The translations under genes and the position numbers were made by a program. From Sinanaerobacter chloroacetimidivorans (lineage in GTDB: Bacteria > Bacillota > Clostridia > Peptostreptococcales > Anaerovoracaceae), in assembly GCF_018128545.1 (NCBI RefSeq), contig NZ_JAGSND010000012.1, positions 1 to 64,000 on the forward strand: 64,000 bases of DNA. The letters are read 5' to 3'. The notes below the pieces were generated by a model. That model was not told the origin of the DNA. It ran no database searches and saw only the letters and a program-made list of their open reading frames with translations. Position 1 is the stretch's first letter. The number at the start of each line of letters is the position of its first letter. This document shows positions 25,803 to 35,661 of this stretch, piece after piece.

Positions 25803-26888
25803 ATGATTAAACTTGGGGTTATCGGCCTGGGAGAGGTTTCCCAGCTTATGCATCTTCCTATTTTACAGGATCTGTGCGATAAATATCAGGTAACGGCGGT
25901 ATCCGACGTATCGCCATCTCTGGTGCAGTTCATTCAGAAAAAATACCATATCGAGGGAGGATACCTGTCAGCCTTAGAGCTTATTGAACAGGCGGATGTC
26001 GATGCCGTACTGATTCTTTCTCCCGACCAGTATCACGGAGAGTATGCGGCCAAAGCTTTAAAAGCTGGAAAACATGTATTTGTAGAGAAGCCCGTTACCC
26101 TTTGCGGTGAGGAGCTGCAGGAACTCATCGAACTGAAAAAACAGTATCCCCATCAGATGGTGATGGTGGGTTATATGCGAAGATATGCCGAAGCTTATCT
26201 TAAAGCAAAGGAAATCATGGAAAACGATCCGCGAAAAACCGAATATCTCCGTTTCAGGGATATTATCTGTGAGGGACCGTTCTATATCGGACAGACAAGG
26301 CCGATCTTTTATCCGGGCGATGTACCTGCCGATGTGATTCAGGAAGGCGGAAAACGAAGACGCGAGCATCTTGACCGTGCCATCGGAGCCGATGCAACCG
26401 ACGCTCAGCGTGTGACCTATCAGATGATGACCGGACTGGGCTGTCATTCCTTCTCCGCGGTCAGAGAACTGTTTGGACTGCCGAAGAAAATCCACTCTGT
26501 AACCACTGCCGCAGGAGGTGAGCAGGTTGTCATCGTAATGGAATTCGACGGCTTTCTGGGAGTTTATGAGCTGGTCAATAATCAGGATATCGTTCAGTTT
26601 GACGCTGCAATTGAAATATTCCAGAAAAACAGAAAAATACTGGTGAAATATGAGACCCCTTATATCAGATATCAGCCAATGTCACTCCAGGTTACTGAAT
26701 CCGGCGAAAAAGAAACAAAGACCACAAATCACGGGCCGGATTACCGTGATGCGTTCCAGACCGAGCTGAATCTCTTTGCAGAGTGTATTGAAACGGGAAA
26801 ACAGCCGAAGACGGTTCTTGAAGACGCCCAGGGTGACTTCAAACTCTTTGAGGAGATTATCAAAGTCATGGGTGAACAGATGAAATAA
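25803..26888 (+). CDS. Gfo/Idh/MocA family oxidoreductase
   Basis: A 361-aa NAD(P)-dependent dehydrogenase: N-terminal Rossmann domain starting MIKLGVIGLGEVSQ, the EKPVTL motif (about 96-101) with the conserved Lys, and a C-terminal alpha/beta domain containing GLGCHSF with a conserved His. Members oxidise or epimerise sugars, inositols and sugar acids. Here it probably performs the first oxidation of the imported compound. SD AATGGAGG. Confidence 0.87.
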   Translation: MIKLGVIGLGEVSQLMHLPILQDLCDKYQVTAVSDVSPSLVQFIQKKYHIEGGYLSALELIEQADVDAVLILSPDQYHGEYAAKALKAGKHVFVEKPVTLCGEELQELIELKKQYPHQMVMVGYMRRYAEAYLKAKEIMENDPRKTEYLRFRDIICEGPFYIGQTRPIFYPGDVPADVIQEGGKRRREHLDRAIGADATDAQRVTYQMMTGLGCHSFSAVRELFGLPKKIHSVTTAAGGEQVVIVMEFDGFLGVYELVNNQDIVQFDAAIEIFQKNRKILVKYETPYIRYQPMSLQVTESGEKETKTTNHGPDYRDAFQTELNLFAECIETGKQPKTVLEDAQGDFKLFEEIIKVMGEQMK

Positions 26889-26969
26889 GTACGACAAAAA
26901 TCAATGAATCAGAGATTCATGATTTTTCAGCATATATGTCGGATAGAATGTTAAGAAGTGAGGAAAGAA

Positions 26970-27869
26970 ATGAGTAAAGTAACAATTGCAACAGCACCGT
27001 GCTCATGGGGCGTATGGTATGCCGACGGAACTCCGTCCGGAACACCCTATGATCTGTTTTTGAGCCAGGCGTCGGAAATCGGATATAAAGGGCTTGAGCT
27101 TGGTCCCGACGGCTATCTGCCTCAGGATAAGGAAGAACTGAGGGAAATTCTCGCTCATTACGGACTTGCCGTCTGTGCAGGAACTGCCTGCTATCAGTTC
27201 GACAGATACAACGATTTTGAGGGCTTTCGTCCGCAGCTTCAAAAACTGTGTGAGCGCATCGGCTCGTTAGGCGGCAAATATCTTGTGACCATGGATGAAT
27301 CCGACGTTGGCCTGTACAGTGAGAAAAAGATGGATTACACACCAGAGCTTTGGGATAAGTATCTGAATATGTTTCAAAAGCTGGGGCGCTTTACGGAGGA
27401 AGAGTTCGGAATTAAGACGGTTTATCATCCACATATCAAGTCTCTAATCGAAACAGAGGAAGAAATCATCAGACTCATGGATTATACCGGACTTGATCTT
27501 TGTTTTGATACAGGTCATCACGCCTACGTCAACGGTGACGGAAGACAGGGAGATTCTTCGGCGCCGGAATTTTTGCGCAAATACGCCACACGTATACCAT
27601 ATCTGCATTTCAAGCAGATGGATGGAAATGTCTACAGTAAGGTGCTTGCAGAGCATCTGGATTCGGATACGGCGTTTGACATGAACGTTATGTGCGATCT
27701 GCCTGACGGAATTATCGACTTTAAGGAAATAAAAAGAATTCTGGATGATATTAATTTTGATGGTATTGCAGTGGTGGAATCTGACATGCCACGGGCGACA
27801 AACGCTCAGGCAGCTCTTTCTGCAAAAAGAAATCTGGAATATTTAAGAAAGATACACGTGATTGATTGA
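26970..27869 (+). CDS. Sugar phosphate isomerase/epimerase-type TIM barrel (IolE-like)
   Basis: A 299-aa xylose-isomerase-like TIM barrel. It opens with ATAPCSWGVW, a form common in inosose dehydratase (IolE)-like proteins, and has the metal ligands expected of the fold: GLELGPDGY, TVYHPH, CFDTGHH, LHFKQMD and VVESD. Start at ATG 26970 after GAGGAAAG; the in-frame GTG at 26958 is less likely. Role could be dehydration or isomerisation of the keto product of the Gfo enzyme. Overlap of the region just downstream with the next gene is avoided with the chosen starts (11-nt gap). Confidence 0.83.
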   Translation: MSKVTIATAPCSWGVWYADGTPSGTPYDLFLSQASEIGYKGLELGPDGYLPQDKEELREILAHYGLAVCAGTACYQFDRYNDFEGFRPQLQKLCERIGSLGGKYLVTMDESDVGLYSEKKMDYTPELWDKYLNMFQKLGRFTEEEFGIKTVYHPHIKSLIETEEEIIRLMDYTGLDLCFDTGHHAYVNGDGRQGDSSAPEFLRKYATRIPYLHFKQMDGNVYSKVLAEHLDSDTAFDMNVMCDLPDGIIDFKEIKRILDDINFDGIAVVESDMPRATNAQAALSAKRNLEYLRKIHVID

Positions 27870-27880
27870 GAGGGAGAAAA

Positions 27881-28603
27881 ATGCAGATTATCGTATGTAA
27901 GGATTACGAAGAAATGAGCAGAAAGGCAGCTGAACTTGCGGCAGTCAGTATCCGGGACAACCCGGAAGCCCTTGTCAGCTTCCCCGGCGGAGATACGCCG
28001 GTGGGTATGGTTCATGCCTTTGCTGAGATGGTGAACGAAGAAAAAGTGGACATATCGAAAGCGAGCTATGTGTCGCTGGACGAATGGGTAGGGCTTTCGA
28101 ACAGCGATGAGGGCTCCTGTGGATTGTTTAACAGGGAAAATCTTATCAACCGCCTTCATAAGCCCTTCGCCCGAATGCACCTGATTAACGGTGCTGCGGA
28201 GGATATTCAGCAGGAACGGAAAGCGCTGGATGAGTTTATTCAAACCTACGGTCCTCTCGATGTGTCGGTGCTGGGAATCGGCATGAATGGTCACCTTGGC
28301 TTTAATGAGGACGGCGTAGATTTCAATCTTAACGCACATATTATTCCGCTGTCGGAAACGACGAAGCAGGTTATGACGAAGTATTTCGGTGAAAAATTCC
28401 ATCCGGAGTACGGTATTTCTCAAGGAATCCGTCAGATTATGGCAGCAAAGAAGGTAATTCTGATCGCTAACGGAGCGCATAAAGCAGAAATTCTTAAGCT
28501 AGCGGTCAAGGGCGAGGTCACAAACAGGGTGCCGGCCAGCGTGCTGCAAAACCATCCGAACTGTTACGTGGTGGTGGATCAGGCAGCCGCGGCTATGCTG
28601 TGA
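27881..28603 (+). CDS. NagB-like glucosamine/galactosamine-6-phosphate isomerase family protein
   Basis: A 240-aa NagB/SIS-type enzyme: FPGGDTPVGM phosphate-binding loop, LDEWVGL, and GIGMNGHLGFNEDG. E. coli NagB has an Asp-Gly-His in the last motif (Asp141-His143-Glu148); here it is Asn-Gly-His, a variant I associate with galactosamine-6-phosphate-isomerase-like members. It would convert an amino-sugar phosphate to a keto-sugar phosphate plus ammonia, or act on a related compound. ATG 27881 follows GAGAGGGAG. Its end overlaps the kinase gene by 4 nt. Confidence 0.82.
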   Translation: MQIIVCKDYEEMSRKAAELAAVSIRDNPEALVSFPGGDTPVGMVHAFAEMVNEEKVDISKASYVSLDEWVGLSNSDEGSCGLFNRENLINRLHKPFARMHLINGAAEDIQQERKALDEFIQTYGPLDVSVLGIGMNGHLGFNEDGVDFNLNAHIIPLSETTKQVMTKYFGEKFHPEYGISQGIRQIMAAKKVILIANGAHKAEILKLAVKGEVTNRVPASVLQNHPNCYVVVDQAAAAML

Positions 28604-29667
28604 ATCCCTTTTCCCACCTGTCAGAAAGGCAGGCTGAGATCGCCGAGAAACGCATCGTCGTAGGCTTTGACGGATTTATCGATACCATTGTCAGACCCGT
28701 ACGTCAGACTGCAGCTGTCGATGCTCCGGAAATGCTATTTAGAACCATAGGTGAATTCGGTCAGTTTCTGGCCGGTTGCGCCGAAAAGAGCTGCTCTATT
28801 GAACTGAAGCAGGAAGCGAAACAGCTTGGGGGGAATTTACCTTACCTTTCCCGCAGTGCAGGCAGATTGGGAATGAATGTGACTTGCATCGGAATGCTGG
28901 GAGCTGACGGCAAGATTGAGCAGGAGTTTCAGGAGTTGCCATGCAGACTGTACTCATTTGCAGCGCCGGGACAGTCAACATGTTTTGAATTTCAGGATGG
29001 GAAGATTTTCTTTGCAACGGACTGTAAGATGACCCAGGATCCTTGGCAGCTGGTGCTTGATGCCACAGACAGTGAAGCTGTCCGTCTTTTTCAAAACGCT
29101 GATCTGACAGCTATGGTCAATTGGAGCGAGCTTTCCTTCGCCCCTGGATTGTGGGAGGGTGTATTTGAACATGCTTTGAAAAATCAGTCCTGTGATAAGA
29201 AGCGGTTCATGTTCTTTGACCTATGTGACTGCTCCAGGAAAACAGATAGGGAAATTGAAGATGTTTTGCAACTGATGGGACGTTTTTCCAAAGTGCGGAC
29301 GTCAATATTAAGTGTGAATGAGAATGAAGCCCATGTGATAGCCGATAGGATTCTATGCTGCGGGACCGAACTGGGAACCATCGGAAAAGCGTTGCGTGAC
29401 GAGTTTGGAATTGACCAGGTCATAATCCACACCATTCGGGAAAGTTTCCTTGTGACATCCCACGGAATCACAGGCAAGCCAAGTGAATTTGTTGAGCACC
29501 CAAAGATCTCAACAGGAGCAGGAGACAATTTCAATGCAGCCTTTTGCTTTGGTACGGTGATGGGCCTAACGGATGAGGATCGGGTAATCTTTGCAAATCG
29601 ATATGCCAGCTTTTACGTTTCAAATGGATACAGCCCCACTCTGGAAGAGATTGTGACAACATTGTGA
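28600..29667 (+). CDS. PfkB family carbohydrate kinase
   Basis: A 355-aa ribokinase/PfkB-like protein: N-terminal VVGFDGFIDTI, central QLGGNLPYLSRSAGRLG, and the catalytic STGAGDNFNAAF near the C terminus with the conserved Asp. GTG start overlapping the stop of the NagB-like gene (GTGA). The sequence is more diverged than usual sugar kinases (no clear second PfkB signature context), so the substrate could be unusual. Last gene of the sugar operon. Confidence 0.85.
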   Translation: MNPFSHLSERQAEIAEKRIVVGFDGFIDTIVRPVRQTAAVDAPEMLFRTIGEFGQFLAGCAEKSCSIELKQEAKQLGGNLPYLSRSAGRLGMNVTCIGMLGADGKIEQEFQELPCRLYSFAAPGQSTCFEFQDGKIFFATDCKMTQDPWQLVLDATDSEAVRLFQNADLTAMVNWSELSFAPGLWEGVFEHALKNQSCDKKRFMFFDLCDCSRKTDREIEDVLQLMGRFSKVRTSILSVNENEAHVIADRILCCGTELGTIGKALRDEFGIDQVIIHTIRESFLVTSHGITGKPSEFVEHPKISTGAGDNFNAAFCFGTVMGLTDEDRVIFANRYASFYVSNGYSPTLEEIVTTL

Positions 29668-29696
29668 TCTGGCCCGGCCAAACAGACTGCTAATAA

Positions 29697-29748
29697 AAGT
29701 TAGGCTTCTAACTTCAACTTTACGAATGAGACGTAAGTTTGGTATAAT
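29697..29748 (+). promoter_or_regulatory. Inverted repeat and promoter upstream of the methyltransferase
   Basis: AAGTTAG / CTAACTT with a 4-nt loop (29697-29714) could end the sugar operon or serve as an operator. A perfect TATAAT (29743-29748) with a weak TTACGA 17 nt upstream probably drives the gene at 29797. Confidence 0.5.
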
Positions 29749-29796
29749 CTTAAAATAAAAGTTAGATTTTTATTAAGGCAGATTGGAGAGGTAATA

Positions 29797-30399
29797 ATGG
29801 GAAATACGGATAAGTTCGAAATGATAGCCAATCAATATGACACTCCTGAAAGGGCCCAAATTGCAAAGGTATCATCAGATGCTATTCGTGAATATTTAGT
29901 TGATGCTAACAACAAGAATGCCATTGATTTTGGATGTGGAACTGGTCTTGTCGGTATGAACTTATTGAATGAGTTTCAATCAATACTGTTTCTGGATACA
30001 TCACAAAACATGATTCATCAAATTAAGCAAAAAATTTCAGGTTCTAATATACAGAATGCAGATACATTATGCTTTGATTTTGAAAAAGATCATCTATCGG
30101 ATTTGCATACGGATTATATTTTTATGGCGCAGGTTCTGCTCCATATTGAAGATTTTCAGTCAGTTTTATCAAAGCTATATGACGTTTTGAATCCGGAAGG
30201 ACATTTAATAATCATTGATTTTAATAAGAATGATGAAATAGTTTCGGATTTGGTTCATAGCGGCTTTGATCAAGAAATGCTATCAGATACTATGTTAAAT
30301 ATAGGATACAAAAATATTCAATCTAAAACTTTCTATAAGGGAAGTAAAATATTCATGGGTCATGATGCATCGCTATTTATACTGGATTCACAAAAATAA
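29797..30399 (+). CDS. Class I SAM-dependent methyltransferase
   Basis: A 200-aa methyltransferase with motif I AIDFGCGTGLVG (about 46-57), the acidic FLDTSQNMI loop and a post-motif FDFEKDHL. Methyltransferase_11/12 type; substrate unknown. Monocistronic: own promoter upstream, and the next gene starts 250 nt later. SD TTGGAGAGG. Confidence 0.82.
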   Translation: MGNTDKFEMIANQYDTPERAQIAKVSSDAIREYLVDANNKNAIDFGCGTGLVGMNLLNEFQSILFLDTSQNMIHQIKQKISGSNIQNADTLCFDFEKDHLSDLHTDYIFMAQVLLHIEDFQSVLSKLYDVLNPEGHLIIIDFNKNDEIVSDLVHSGFDQEMLSDTMLNIGYKNIQSKTFYKGSKIFMGHDASLFILDSQK

Positions 30400-30516
30400 G
30401 TTACCCGATTGGGAATTGATTGGGACCATAATCTTTCTCTCTACCTTAATTATAACATATAAAAAATTGTAAATGTAGACTATTTGTTCTCATTTGGCAA
30501 TGCTAAATGCAATAAC

Positions 30517-30648
30517 ATGTTAATGCAATATGACAGCGGAACAAGCCATGCTTGCTTCGCTGTCCGTTTTGCTGCTAAAGCTAAAGCTGTGGCAAAACGG
30601 CAACGATTTGTGATTTCTTTGCATAAGGGGAATTGCCAAAGGAGGTAA
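30517..30648 (+). CDS. Possible 43-aa leader ORF coupled to rph copy 1
   Basis: An ATG ORF of 43 codons, basic in its second half (KAKAVAKRQR), whose TAA lies inside the AAAGGAGGTAA site of the rph-like gene, 4 nt before its ATG. The mRNA can form two successive hairpins, GACAGCG/CGCTGTC (30532-30564) and CCGTTTTGC/GCAAAACGG (30564-30600), both inside the ORF. No SD precedes the ORF. It may be a regulatory leader peptide or a chance frame across a structured leader. Confidence 0.35.
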   Translation: MLMQYDSGTSHACFAVRFAAKAKAVAKRQRFVISLHKGNCQRR

Positions 30649-30652
30649 AGAT

Positions 30653-33683
<3,031 letters not shown>

Positions 33684-33690
33684 TATTTCT

Positions 33691-33765
33691 AACACTGTCA
33701 GGCTGATAAAAGACGGGCAGCGGATTCGAGTACACGGAACAGAAGGCTATGTAGAAATCCTGTAA
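33691..33765 (+). pseudogene. Orphan 3' fragment of a third rph copy
   Basis: 24 codons plus stop reading [14 protein letters not shown]...EGYVEIL, homologous to the last residues of both rph copies but identical to neither in nucleotides. Its start coincides with the end of the protease gene. It shows that another rph once ended here and that the protease gene entered, or a deletion joined two copies, at this point. Confidence 0.85.
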
Positions 33766-33767
33766 CA

Positions 33768-33801
33768 GATGGCCCCCCCTGGTGGCAGGGGGGGCCATCT
33801 T
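33768..33801 (+). terminator. GC-rich hairpin after the rph fragment
   Basis: Perfect 13-bp stem GATGGCCCCCCCT / AGGGGGGGCCATC with a 6-nt loop. The following T tract is poor (TTGACG), so termination efficiency is uncertain. Confidence 0.7.
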
Positions 33802-33830
33802 GACGAAAAGTGTGTAGAATACGAATTCGC

Positions 33831-33908
33831 CGTACGATAATATTGACAAAATTCGTACGATGTGATATGTTGTTCGTACGATAAATAATTTTTATCGTAC
33901 GGAGGTGA
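33831..33908 (+). promoter_or_regulatory. Promoter with four CGTACG operators for the Phd-Uma2 gene
   Basis: TTGACA (33843-33848), 17-nt spacer, TATGTT (33866-33871) with an extended TG. The palindrome CGTACG occurs at 33831, 33854, 33875 and 33896, i.e. 23, 21 and 21 bp apart, on one face of the helix: before the -35, within the spacer, after the -10 and against the SD. The last two form an 11-bp RNA hairpin (33875-33901) touching GGAGGTGA. This is the pattern of cooperative antitoxin autoregulation. Confidence 0.85.
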
Positions 33909-33912
33909 TAAA

Positions 33913-34674
33913 ATGAGTGAAAATAATGTGTTCAGCAAAACGATTACTGCAACTGAGCTGAAAAAGAATTTGGGAAAATATCTGGACTATGTCAATGAAA
34001 ACAATGAGGTGGTCATAACCAAGAATGGGGAAAAGGCGGTTCGGATGACGCCCTACCTGTCGGACTATGACCGGTATTATTTGATGCAGGTGAAAGAGCA
34101 GGCGCTGGATTACCAGTATGGGGGAAAAAAGGTGTCCTATGAGGAATTCATGGACATCAGTGAAAAAAGCGAGCTGAGGATGGAGTATATCGATGGGGAG
34201 ATCATACTGCTTGGGTCACCAACAGTAGAGCATCAGGAAATATCAGGCTTTTTACACATTATATTCAGTCAGTTCTTAAAGGGAAAAAAGTGTAAAGTGT
34301 TTTATGCTCCCTTTGACGTTCACTTTTTCAAGCCGGAAATCAAAGATCCGGACGTATGCCAGCCGGATTTGCTTATTGCCTGTGATATCGAGGAAAATGT
34401 TAATGCAAAAGGCCGATATATGGGTACCCCAACCCTGGTTGTTGAGATACTTTCCCCTAGTACCCGGTCCAAGGACATGGTAAAAAAGCTGAATACTTAT
34501 ATGCTCTCCGGTGTAGAGGAATTCTGGGTGGTGGATCCCATACAGAAAACGATCATGATTTATGACTTTCAAGACTTGCAAATCGAAAGCTGTGCTATTT
34601 ATAAAAATGATGAGGTCGCAGTTTCCCAAGCTTTTGACGGACTCGCCGCTCCTTTGGCTGAAGTGTTCGTTTAA
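33913..34674 (+). CDS. Phd/YefM antitoxin-like domain fused to Uma2-family nuclease
   Basis: A 253-aa fusion. Residues ~8-55 match the Phd/YefM antitoxin DNA-binding fold (ITATELKKNLGKYLDYVNENNEVVITKNGEKAVRM). Residues ~75-253 are Uma2/DUF820, a restriction-endonuclease-like fold, with Asp152 (QPDLLI), Glu178 (VVEILSPST), a downstream Lys (KDMVKKLNTY) and the Uma2 signature GVEEFWVVDP. Known Phd proteins bind their own promoters and neutralise a toxin; here the nuclease domain is in the same chain. It probably represses itself through the CGTACG array. Whether it acts on DNA is unknown. Single gene with its own promoter; the gap that follows holds a terminator. Confidence 0.82.
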   Translation: MSENNVFSKTITATELKKNLGKYLDYVNENNEVVITKNGEKAVRMTPYLSDYDRYYLMQVKEQALDYQYGGKKVSYEEFMDISEKSELRMEYIDGEIILLGSPTVEHQEISGFLHIIFSQFLKGKKCKVFYAPFDVHFFKPEIKDPDVCQPDLLIACDIEENVNAKGRYMGTPTLVVEILSPSTRSKDMVKKLNTYMLSGVEEFWVVDPIQKTIMIYDFQDLQIESCAIYKNDEVAVSQAFDGLAAPLAEVFV

Positions 34675-34952
34675 ATAAGAAGTTCTTGAAAAATATAAGC
34701 ATCTGAATCTTGGATGACGTGAAAAAATAAAGATTCATAATATAGTACTGAAAAAATTTATGAGGTGATGAGGCGGAATGCATTTTGGAACATTTGTGCA
34801 AATTTGCATATGATGCTTAAGAATGCCGTTCTTCGCTGTTGCGTGAGCGATCATTGTTACTTTCAGAGACAGAATAAAGAAGAATAATTTGCAGAATAAT
34901 GATCCGCCGGCTAAGCTGGCGGATCATTATTTTAGATGCGGTTAATAATTAT
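34675..34952. other. Intergenic stretch between Phd-Uma2 and tetR
   Basis: AT-rich, with no gene I can support. An 11-codon ORF at 34778 behind GAGGTGATGAGG is the only candidate and is too short to call. A terminator-like hairpin lies at its right end. Confidence 0.4.
34896..34933. terminator. Bidirectional terminator hairpin
   Basis: AATAATGATCCGCC / GGCGGATCATTATT inverted repeat flanked by A-rich and T-rich sequence, so it can work in either direction; on the plus strand the tail is TTATTTTAG. Confidence 0.8.
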
Positions 34953-35007
34953 TTGACAACATGACCAGATGGTCATATAATAAAACCATAATATGACCAC
35001 GTGGTCA
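34953..35007 (+). promoter_or_regulatory. Consensus promoter with two TetR operators
   Basis: TTGACA (34953-34958), 17-nt spacer, TATAAT (34976-34981). Palindrome TGACCAGATGGTCA (34962-34975) fills the spacer exactly, and TGACCACGTGGTCA (34994-35007) lies just after the -10, centre to centre 32 bp. A fully consensus promoter blocked by two sites means tight repression and strong induction of the tetR-rph operon. Confidence 0.9.
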
Positions 35008-35073
35008 CATATGGAAAAGTAAATCTTTTTGTAAATAATATGACTGCCCACTTGCGAAAGGAGGACGAAAGTT

Positions 35074-35661
35074 ATGCCAACAAATACTTTTTATAATTTA
35101 AGTGGTGAGAAGAAAGATAGAATATTCGACGCTGCTCTGCAGGAGTTCTCAATCCGGACTTTCAGCCAGGCATCCCTTAACCAGATCATCAAGAATGCAG
35201 GTATACCGAAAGGTAGTTTCTATCAGTATTTTGATAATAAAGAAGACCTCTATCTCTATATGCTAGAAGAAGTTTCAAAAGAAAAGACAGAAATACTCAG
35301 CCACATAGAAGGAATGGATCCGGATGCAGATGTTTTTGAAGTGATTGAGCGCAGAACCAGAGAGTTCCTTGAACGAGGAAAAGTGAAACCGGGATATGTC
35401 GAGGCAGCGATGCTGATGGAGATTGATAACAGTGAATTTATCAGGAAAATCCGTAAATCATCCGCTGATCGATATGTAAAAATGGCTGAGCGTGATAAAG
35501 CGCGCGGCCTCATCAAACCAGAAGTTGATTCCGAGCTTGTGATCAATATGATTTCCACATTCAATTTAAATGAGTATTTCAGGAACGGATCAGACAAGGA
35601 AAGGTATTTAAAGAATCTGGGCGATGCAATCAAAATGATCAAGGAAGGGGTATGTTTATGA
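35074..35661 (+). CDS. TetR/AcrR family regulator of the rph operon
   Basis: A 195-aa TetR protein: HTH at about residues 28-48 (ASLNQIIKNAGIPKGSFYQYFDNKEDLYLYML). It is followed by rph copy 2 with a 4-nt overlap (ATGA) and preceded by two perfect TGACCA-N2-TGGTCA sites, so it probably represses itself and rph. The inducer may be a rifamycin or another planar compound (inference). SD AAAGGAGG. Confidence 0.88.
   Translation: MPTNTFYNLSGEKKDRIFDAALQEFSIRTFSQASLNQIIKNAGIPKGSFYQYFDNKEDLYLYMLEEVSKEKTEILSHIEGMDPDADVFEVIERRTREFLERGKVKPGYVEAAMLMEIDNSEFIRKIRKSSADRYVKMAERDKARGLIKPEVDSELVINMISTFNLNEYFRNGSDKERYLKNLGDAIKMIKEGVCL

Noticed and set aside
34941..35010. Possible CRISPR or tandem repeat made of TGACCA/TGGTCA palindromes
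   Set aside because: Only two palindromes, placed on a consensus promoter; they are operators, not an array.
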